Origin: an uncultured Collinsella sp.
GTDB lineage: Bacteria; Actinomycetota; Coriobacteriia; Coriobacteriales; Coriobacteriaceae
Length of the DNA: 8,648 nucleotides
NCBI GenBank assembly: GCA_902465115.1
Contig: CABQMC010000058.1
Coordinates: 1-8,648, forward strand
Direction of reading: 5' to 3'
The notes beneath the pieces were generated by a model. It was not told the origin of the DNA, made no database searches, and worked only from the letters and a program-made list of their open reading frames with translations. This document shows positions 1 through 4,513 of this stretch, in pieces. Within the stretch, counting starts at the first letter, position 1; every line of letters starts with the position of its first letter. The position numbers and the translations under genes were made by a program.

Positions 1-1
1 C

Positions 2-1093
2 ACCAATATCCCGGAGGTCATCCGTCTGCTCAAGGCAAACCAGATGGACGCTGCGGGCCGGATGCTGTTTGAAAACAACCCCCTGACCACTGTATGCAGT
101 CTGGTGTGCAACCACGAAAAGCAGTGCGAGGGTCACTGCATCCGCAACCGGATGCCCAGCCACGACCCGGTGCACTTTTCCATCATCGAGGACTATATCT
201 CCACCACCTATGCCAACAAGATGACCGCAGGCCCTGCCCCGAAAAACGGCATGAAGGCCGCTGTGGTGGGCTCCGGCCCGGCAGGCCTGACCATCGCGGT
301 GCTGCTGGCACGCTGGGGCTACGATGTGACCATCTTTGACGCCCGGGATAAGATCGGCGGCGTGATGCGCTACGGCATCCCCAACTACCGCCTGCCGGAC
401 AGTGTGCTGGACGATTTCCAGTACCGCCATCTGGAGCTCAAGGGCATCAAGGTACGGCCCAACACCACCATCGGCAAGACCATCACCATCGACGACCTGT
501 TCCGCGACGGCTACAAGAGCGTGTTCATCGGTGCCGGTCTGTGGAAGGCCAACGCCATGCACATCAAGGGCGAGAGCCTTGGCAACGTGGCTTTCGGCAT
601 CGACTATCTGGCAAACTCCAAGGCCTTCCGTCTGGGCGATGACGTGGCCGTCATCGGCGTGGGCAACTCGGCCATGGACTGCGCCCGCACCGCCATCCGC
701 AACGGTGCCCGCCATGTCACCTGCTATGCCCGCCGGGACGAGAGCTGCATCAGCGCCTCTGCGTACGAGGTCAGCTATGCCAAGCTCGAGGGCGTGGGCT
801 TCCGCTTCTGCAAGGCCCCGGTGGAGATCCGGGAAAACGGCCTGATCTGCCGCGACACGGTCAAGAACGAAGAGGGCAAGTTCGTGCAGGTGGAGGGCAG
901 CGAGACCTTCTACCCCCACACCGGTGTCATCGTCTCGGTGAGCCAGGGCTCGGAGAGCAACCTCGTCAAGACCACCACCGGCATCGAGACCAACCAGAAG
1001 GGCCTGCTGACCGTCAGCGAGGACGGCAGCACCACCCGCGAGGGCGTGTTTGCCGGCGGCGATGCCGTTATGGGTGCCCGCACCGTGGTCGAG
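2..1093 (+). other. N-terminal part: GltD-like FAD/NAD(P)-dependent oxidoreductase, 5' truncated by the window edge
   Basis: Residues count from Met 44. Cysteines at 18, 22, 28 and 32 (C-x3-C-x5-C-x3-C) match the N-terminal iron-sulfur region of glutamate-synthase small subunits and NfnB-like proteins. An FAD dinucleotide-binding motif GSGPAG sits at 76-81, followed by GGVMRYGIPNYRLP at 105-118, a hallmark of the GltD family. A second Rossmann motif for NAD(P)H, IGVGNSAMD, is at 204-212. The C-terminal FAD motif AGGDAVMGARTVVEAVA (337-353) is complete. Such proteins move electrons from NAD(P)H through FAD and Fe-S clusters to a partner; here the partner and substrate (glutamate synthase large subunit, ferredoxin or other) cannot be told. 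The style and CGG arginine codons (6 of 21 from Met 44 on) recall Faecalibacterium-type Clostridia rather than the organism of the rest of the window; this is inference from memory. Confidence 0.85.
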
Positions 1094-2116
1094 GCCGTGG
1101 CCATTGCCAAGCAGCTGGGAATCGTCACCGATCGCAGCCATGCCATCACCGGTGCCGACCTCGATCGCATGAGCGACGAGGAGCTCGACGCGCACATCGA
1201 GGACTACGGCGTGTACGCTCGCGTCCAGCCCGAGCACAAGACCCGCATCGTCGAGGCCTGGAAGTCGCGCGACCAGATCGTGGCCATGACGGGCGACGGC
1301 GTCAACGACGCCCCGTCCATCAAGCGCGCCGACATCGGCGTGGGCATGGGCATCACCGGTACCGACGTCACCAAGAACGTTGCCGACATGGTGCTTGCCG
1401 ACGACAACTTCGCCACCATCATCGGTGCTTGCGAAGAGGGCCGTCGCATCTACGACAATATCCGCAAGGTCATCCAGTTCCTGCTTTCGGCTAACCTTGC
1501 CGAGGTGTTCTCGGTGTTTATCGCCACGCTCATCGGCTTTACCATCTTCCAGCCGGTGCAGCTGCTGTGGGTGAACCTGGTCACCGACTGCTTCCCCGCG
1601 CTCGCGCTGGGCATGGAGGATGCCGAGGGCGACATCATGAAGCGCAAGCCGCGCAACGCCAAGGATGGTGTCTTTGCCGGCAATATGGGCCTGGACTGCG
1701 TGGTCCAGGGCTTGATCATCACTGTGCTGGTGCTGGCGAGCTTCTTTGTGGGCGTGTACTTTGACATGGGCTACATCCACATCGCCGATATGATCGCCGG
1801 CAATGCCGACGAGGAAGGCGTGATGATGGCTTTCATCACGCTCAACATGGTCGAGATTTTCCACTGCTTCAATATGCGCAGCCGTCGTGCGTCGCTGTTT
1901 AGCATGAAGAAGCAGAACAAGTGGCTGTGGGCCTCTGCCGCGCTGGCGCTGGTGCTGACGGTGATCGTAACCGTGCAGCCGACGCTTGCCGAGATGTTCT
2001 TTGGCCCCGTGACGCTTGAGCTCAAGGGCGTTATCGCCGCGCTGGGCCTTGCCTTCCTGATCATCCCGCTGATGGAGATCTACAAGGCGATCATGCGCGC
2101 CGTGGAGAAAGAGTAA
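2..2116 (+). CDS. Chimeric open frame: GltD-like oxidoreductase joined to C-terminal half of a P2A-type cation ATPase
   Basis: One uninterrupted frame runs from the left edge (first full codon at 2) to a TAA at 2114-2116. The ATG at 44 is an internal Met: upstream codons read TNIPEVIRLLKANQ, which belongs to the same protein, so the true start lies outside the window. The first ~350 residues (counted from Met 44) are a GltD-like FAD/NAD(P) oxidoreductase, and the remainder is the P-domain end and membrane domain of a Ca2+-type P-type ATPase. The switch falls within AVAIAKQLG (1094-1120). The ATPase part has no phosphorylation Asp, A domain, N domain or first four helices, and the oxidoreductase has lost its usual short C-terminal tail. 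No known enzyme has this architecture, and a soluble flavoprotein welded to half a pump would not be expected to work as a pump. It is most likely an assembly chimera, less likely a recombination-born pseudogene. The two halves are described separately. Confidence 0.85.
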   Translation, partial: TNIPEVIRLLKANQMDAAGRMLFENNPLTTVCSLVCNHEKQCEGHCIRNRMPSHDPVHFSIIEDYISTTYANKMTAGPAPKNGMKAAVVGSGPAGLTIAVLLARWGYDVTIFDARDKIGGVMRYGIPNYRLPDSVLDDFQYRHLELKGIKVRPNTTIGKTITIDDLFRDGYKSVFIGAGLWKANAMHIKGESLGNVAFGIDYLANSKAFRLGDDVAVIGVGNSAMDCARTAIRNGARHVTCYARRDESCISASAYEVSYAKLEGVGFRFCKAPVEIRENGLICRDTVKNEEGKFVQVEGSETFYPHTGVIVSVSQGSESNLVKTTTGIETNQKGLLTVSEDGSTTREGVFAGGDAVMGARTVVEAVAIAKQLGIVTDRSHAITGADLDRMSDEELDAHIEDYGVYARVQPEHKTRIVEAWKSRDQIVAMTGDGVNDAPSIKRADIGVGMGITGTDVTKNVADMVLADDNFATIIGACEEGRRIYDNIRKVIQFLLSANLAEVFSVFIATLIGFTIFQPVQLLWVNLVTDCFPALALGMEDAEGDIMKRKPRNAKDGVFAGNMGLDCVVQGLIITVLVLASFFVGVYFDMGYIHIADMIAGNADEEGVMMAFITLNMVEIFHCFNMRSRRASLFSMKKQNKWLWASAALALVLTVIVTVQPTLAEMFFGPVTLELKGVIAALGLAFLIIPLMEIYKAIMRAVEKE
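1094..1120 (+). other. Family-switch point (probable assembly junction)
   Basis: These bases encode AVAIAKQLG. Read leftward they complete the GltD motif GARTVVEAVA; read rightward they complete the P-type ATPase phrase TAVAIAKQLGI that normally follows TGDHK. A short stretch that is good sequence for both parents is what a de Bruijn-graph assembler needs to join two unrelated contigs. No transposon end, target duplication or site-specific recombination motif is visible around it. Confidence 0.7.
1121..2116 (+). other. C-terminal part: P2A (SERCA/PMCA-like) cation-transporting ATPase fragment
   Basis: Residues count from Met 44. The sequence enters inside the P domain, with IVTDRSHAITG at 360-370, then the hinge motif MTGDGVNDAP (415-424) and GVGMGITGTDVTKNVADMV, all standard for P-type ATPases. 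Helices M5-M10 follow. Residues matching the Ca2+ ligands of SERCA are present: N484 and E488 in M5 (SANLAE), N511, T514 and D515 in M6 (WVNLVTD), and E604 in M8 (NMVEIFHCFN). The parent gene was therefore probably a Ca2+ exporter of the inner membrane. Missing are the actuator domain, M1-M4 with the PEGL-type motif, the DKTGT phosphorylation loop and the nucleotide-binding domain, roughly the first 500 or more residues of a typical ~880-residue pump. The protein ends naturally at a TAA, so only the 5' part is replaced. Arginine codons are CGC or CGT only (0 CGG of 15). Confidence 0.9.
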
Positions 2117-2143
2117 CGCACCTGTCCGGGCCCGACCGCCTGC

Positions 2144-2205
2144 GGGGTTTCCACGGGCACGTCCTCGCCGCTTTGCGGCTGCGGGATGTGCCCTTAGGAA
2201 ACCCC
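2144..2205. repeat. Long imperfect hairpin downstream of the ATPase stop
   Basis: GGGGTTTCC (2144-2152) pairs with GGAAACCCC (2197-2205). After a small internal loop, GGGCAC (2155-2160) pairs with GTGCCC (2188-2193), and the stem continues with G-T wobbles through 2165/2183. The apex CCGC-TTT-GCGG (2168-2178) forms its own hairpin. The whole 62 bases fold back on themselves with roughly 25 pairs. It starts 27 bases after the ATPase stop codon. It has no T-run after it (the next bases are TCCCGGCCCC), so it is not a standard intrinsic terminator. It could be a 3'-end mRNA stabiliser, a Rho-independent terminator without a U-tract, or a copy of a dispersed palindromic repeat. Confidence 0.6.
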
Positions 2206-2334
2206 TCCCGGCCCCGCGGCCTTCGCAGCCTTACTTCAACGAATTGGCTGATAACCCCTCCCGACGGGCGGGCCCTGCGGTATCCTTGCTGGCTTTTCTC
2301 CCGTGCGGATGAAAAGGGCTGAGGGAAAGTATGT

Positions 2335-2368
2335 GAGCTGGTCGGGCTTTGCCCGGCCAGCTCTTTTT
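2335..2368 (+). terminator. Strong Rho-independent terminator upstream of rsgA
   Basis: A 13-base-pair stem (2335-2347 with 2351-2363) has one T-G wobble and a TTT loop, and is followed directly by TTTTT (2364-2368). The arms read GAGCTGGTCGGGC and GCCCGGCCAGCTC. It ends 48 bases before the chosen rsgA start, so rsgA is likely transcribed from its own promoter just downstream. It lies about 220 bases beyond the ATPase stop, leaving room for a long 3' UTR or a small untranslated RNA. Confidence 0.88.
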
Positions 2369-2405
2369 GATTTAAAATACCTGCTCAGTTGTGATTTGTG
2401 GTGCT

Positions 2406-2411
2406 GGGAGG
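2406..2411 (+). promoter_or_regulatory. Ribosome-binding site deciding the rsgA start
   Basis: GGGAGG lies five bases ahead of the GTG at 2417. No comparable site precedes the in-frame ATGs at 2303 and 2309, and the sequence between them and 2417 holds a terminator. Confidence 0.65.
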
Positions 2412-2416
2412 CGCTT

Positions 2417-3601
2417 GTGGGCAAGGCGAAGGCTAAGGCGAAGAAAAAGACGACGGGGGCGCGGGCTAAGCGCGATCGTCGTCGGAAGCTCGCGACCGAA
2501 GCCCCCGCGTCTGCCGAGGAACTGCTGGCAAGCGTGCCGGGGCTCGACGCGCTGCAGGATGTTCCGGCGTTCGACGACCTGCCTATCGATGGGGCTCAGC
2601 AGGCTGCCTTCGATGATTTTTGTGCTCGGGCCGAGGAGCCCGAGCAGATGCAGCTTGGTGCCGTGGTGCGCCTGGATCGTGGGTTTCCGCTGGTGGCGGC
2701 TGCCGATGACACCTTTCGTGCCGAGCATGCCGTGGGGTTTGCCAAGTCGCGTGGCGAGGACGAGGTTCTGCTGCCCGCCGTGGGCGACCGCGTGGCGGTG
2801 CGTCGTGCGCCCGGGCACAACATGGGCGTGATCGAGTGCGTGCTGCCACGCCGCACGAGTTTTGAGCGCTGGCGCGGACGCGCTCGCGGCGAGCGTCAGG
2901 TGCTTTGCTCCAACGTGGATAGCGTGCTGATCGTGCAGGCGCTCGGCGCCGGCGAGGTACTGCTCGACCGCGTGGCGCGCTCGCTGGTGTTGGCACTCGA
3001 CTGCGATGCCGAGCCGGTGGTGGTGCTCACCAAGGCCGACCGTTGCGAGGCCGCCGAGCTCGAGCGCGATCTGGACCGCGTGCACCGCTTGGTGGGTCCG
3101 GACGTGCGCGTAATCGTGACATCCTCTGCCGAGGGCCGTGGCCTGGACGAGGTTCGCGCCTGCGTTCCCGCCGGGAGCTGCGCCATGATCCTGGGTGAAT
3201 CGGGTGCCGGCAAGTCGACGCTGCTCAATGCGCTGCTGGGTCACGATACGTTGGCGACCGGCGGCGTACGTGAGCGCGATGACCAGGGTCGCCACACCAC
3301 GGTCGCGCGCGTGATGGTGGCGCTGCCGGGCGAAGCCGGCGTTATTGCTGACGCGCCGGGCCTGCGCAGTCTGCCGCTCGTGGGGCATGAGCGGGGCTTG
3401 GCACGCGCGTTTCCCGAGATCGTCGAGGCGTCGCGTGCGTGCCGGTTTGGCGACTGCACGCATACCCACGAACCGGGCTGCGCCGTTCGCGAGGCCGAGG
3501 ATGCCGGGCAAATCGACAGCCTGCGCCTGGAGACGTTCCAAAACCTGGCGTCATCCATGCGTGTGAGTGCTCAGATGCTCGATCCCGATGTCCATCTGTA
3601 A
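2417..3601 (+). CDS. rsgA: Ribosome small subunit-dependent GTPase A (RsgA/YjeQ)
   Basis: RsgA is a cytoplasmic circularly permuted GTPase that binds the 30S subunit late in assembly and checks the decoding centre, with GTP hydrolysis driving its release. From the GTG at 2417 the protein has 394 residues. An OB-fold region lies at about 79-150 (LGAVVRLDRGFPLV, GDRVAV). The permuted G motifs follow in the order G4 TKAD (205-208), G5 near SSA (236-238), G1 GESGAGKST (260-268), G2 RHTT (292-295) and G3 DAPG (312-315). The C-terminal zinc finger has Cys342, Cys347, His349 and Cys355 with the family's exact spacing. The protein is longer than usual (about 290-350) because of an N-terminal extension of ~75 residues that opens with a Lys/Arg/Ala-rich tail (residues 2-26). 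It sits alone between two terminators, so it is probably monocistronic. Confidence 0.95.
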   Translation: MGKAKAKAKKKTTGARAKRDRRRKLATEAPASAEELLASVPGLDALQDVPAFDDLPIDGAQQAAFDDFCARAEEPEQMQLGAVVRLDRGFPLVAAADDTFRAEHAVGFAKSRGEDEVLLPAVGDRVAVRRAPGHNMGVIECVLPRRTSFERWRGRARGERQVLCSNVDSVLIVQALGAGEVLLDRVARSLVLALDCDAEPVVVLTKADRCEAAELERDLDRVHRLVGPDVRVIVTSSAEGRGLDEVRACVPAGSCAMILGESGAGKSTLLNALLGHDTLATGGVRERDDQGRHTTVARVMVALPGEAGVIADAPGLRSLPLVGHERGLARAFPEIVEASRACRFGDCTHTHEPGCAVREAEDAGQIDSLRLETFQNLASSMRVSAQMLDPDVHL

Positions 3602-3619
3602 TTGAATCTACCTATGACA

Positions 3620-3653
3620 GCCGTCTCCCAATGGTACGGGAGGCGGCTTTTTT
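3620..3653 (+). terminator. Rho-independent terminator of rsgA
   Basis: GCCGTCTCCC (3620-3629) pairs with GGGAGGCGGC (3638-3647) through ten pairs including one T-G wobble. The loop is eight bases and six Ts follow (3648-3653). It starts 19 bases after the rsgA stop and separates rsgA from the pilus operon. Confidence 0.92.
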
Positions 3654-3853
3654 ATTGCCGATGCGCCCCTAAACGTGCGTTTTGCTGACGTGCTGACCAA
3701 AACCTTGCCACGAGCTTGACGGGCCGGTCAGCTTTTGGTCGGCAATTGGTTTGACACTCAAAACCAAGATCGCGATCGCACCGTTTTGCTGCTTGCCCGC
3801 TCGGACAATGGTGCTACGGGCATCCGCCCGGTGCTACCTTGAGAGGAGCGGCC
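3654..3853 (+). promoter_or_regulatory. Repeat-rich leader/promoter region of the Tad pilus operon
   Basis: These 200 bases contain no credible gene and must hold the operon's promoter. Visible elements are listed here. GCTGACCAAAA (3692-3702) can pair either with GGTCAGC (3726-3732) or with TTTTGGTC (3733-3740). TTGGTTT (3746-3752) pairs with AAACCAA (3761-3767). A perfect -35-like TTGACA is at 3751-3756, but 17 bases on there is only GATCGC, a poor -10. GATCGCGATC (3768-3777) is a perfect palindrome. CGTTTTGCTG occurs at 3678-3687 and 3782-3791, and GGTGCTAC occurs at 3810-3817 and 3830-3837, exactly 20 bases apart. The density of symmetric elements suggests regulator binding or an RNA switch, but no known motif is recognised. 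Confidence 0.4.
3844..3848 (+). promoter_or_regulatory. Ribosome-binding site deciding the cpaB start
   Basis: AGGAG within GAGAGGAG lies five bases before the GTG at 3854. An alternative in-frame TTG at 3839 would start upstream of this site and has no Shine-Dalgarno of its own. Confidence 0.75.
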
Positions 3854-4513
3854 GTGAACAAGAGCAAGCGCATCGCCATCAGTCTAATCGCGGGTGTGCT
3901 CGCCGCGCTGCTCTGCATGGTCTACGCATCGTCGATTCGCTCGCAGGCTGAGCAGGTCCAGGCCGAGACGCTGGCCAAGTATGGCGGCGATCGCGTCGAG
4001 GTGTGCGTCGCGGCGCGTGATATCGATGTGGGCGAGACCCTCGACGAGACCAATGTCATAACCCAGGAATGGCTGGCGAGCCTGTTGCCGCGCGATGCGG
4101 CGACCGAGCTGCGCCAGGTGCGCGGCGACGTGACGACCTCGCGCATCCCTAAAAATGCCGTGATTTGCGATGTCTACACCAAGGCCGAAACCCACACGCT
4201 CGAGGTGCCCAAAGGCAAGGTCGCCGTTTCGGTGGCGGTCGATGCCGAGCATTCGGTCGGGGGCGCCACGGGCGTGGGCAGCTACGTGGACGTGTACGTG
4301 CAAAAGGACGGCGTGACCGATCGGCTGTGCGGCGCGCGCGTAATCGATACCAGCGAAGATGCCGGCGCCACGCGTGAAGGCAAGATCGAATGGGTGACGC
4401 TGGCGGCCGACCCCGAAGACGTTAAGGAATTGCTGGGGGCCTCGGGCAAGGGGACGGTCAGTTTGACGATTCCCGCCACGGTGCGCGGCAAAAAGAGCGG
4501 AGGCGACGAGTGA
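3854..4513 (+). CDS. cpaB: Flp pilus assembly protein CpaB/RcpC
   Basis: CpaB/RcpC proteins are envelope accessory factors of Tad (Flp) pili, anchored in the inner membrane with an outward-facing SAF/β-clip domain. In diderm bacteria they help the secretin; in a monoderm actinobacterium the exact role is unclear. The 219-residue protein starts with MNKSKR and a single hydrophobic segment at about 7-26 (IAISLIAGVLAALLCMVYAS), a membrane anchor with no lipobox. A SAF-type region follows (about 47-108: VEVCVAARDIDVGETLDETNV, then SRIPKNAVI), then the RcpC-type core (about 115-206: VPKGKVAVSVAVD, GSYVDVYV, WVTLAADPEDV). It is on the short side for the family (often 250-300), lacking a long C-terminal tail. 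It is the first gene of the operon and its TGA overlaps the next ATG by one base (TGATG). An internal AGCGGAGGCG near its end provides the next gene's ribosome-binding site. Confidence 0.88.
   Translation: MNKSKRIAISLIAGVLAALLCMVYASSIRSQAEQVQAETLAKYGGDRVEVCVAARDIDVGETLDETNVITQEWLASLLPRDAATELRQVRGDVTTSRIPKNAVICDVYTKAETHTLEVPKGKVAVSVAVDAEHSVGGATGVGSYVDVYVQKDGVTDRLCGARVIDTSEDAGATREGKIEWVTLAADPEDVKELLGASGKGTVSLTIPATVRGKKSGGDE

Larger units (their letters stand above)
2117..2416. other. Intergenic region between the ATPase fragment and rsgA
   Basis: Three hundred bases without a credible gene. Besides the hairpin and the terminator listed separately, it contains an 11-base direct repeat AACCCCTCCCG at 2200-2210 and 2253-2263. 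An open frame from 2303 runs through into rsgA, but it crosses the terminator stem and lacks a ribosome-binding site, so it is not coding. A TTAAAAT (2372-2378) just after the terminator could be the -10 of an rsgA promoter, but the only candidate -35 (TTGCCC, 2349-2354) lies inside the terminator stem and is weak. Confidence 0.55.

Noticed and set aside
2286..2315. CTTTTC/GAAAAG inverted repeat before the rsgA terminator
   Set aside because: A six-base, AT-rich stem with a 12-base loop is expected by chance.
2303..2416. Upstream extension of rsgA to an ATG at 2303 or 2309
   Set aside because: The extension would translate through a strong intrinsic terminator and has no ribosome-binding site, whereas GTG 2417 has GGGAGG at the right distance.
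2372..3541. 389-codon open frame on the - strand opposite rsgA
   Set aside because: It lies entirely antisense to a gene with all RsgA motifs, has a His/Arg/Ala-rich composition typical of shadow frames in GC-rich DNA, and shows no domain.
3751..3779. TTGACA as -35 of a σ70-type promoter for the pilus operon
   Set aside because: The -35 is perfect, but the sequence 17 bases on is GATCGC, with no acceptable -10 at 16-18 bases, so it is not listed as a separate promoter.
3839..3853. TTG at 3839 as the cpaB start
   Set aside because: It overlaps the ribosome-binding site serving GTG 3854, and five extra residues ahead of the membrane anchor are not needed.
3751..3951. 66-codon open frame from a TTG at 3751, considered as a possible small pilin
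   Set aside because: No ribosome-binding site, runs out of frame into cpaB, and lacks a prepilin cleavage site and hydrophobic helix.
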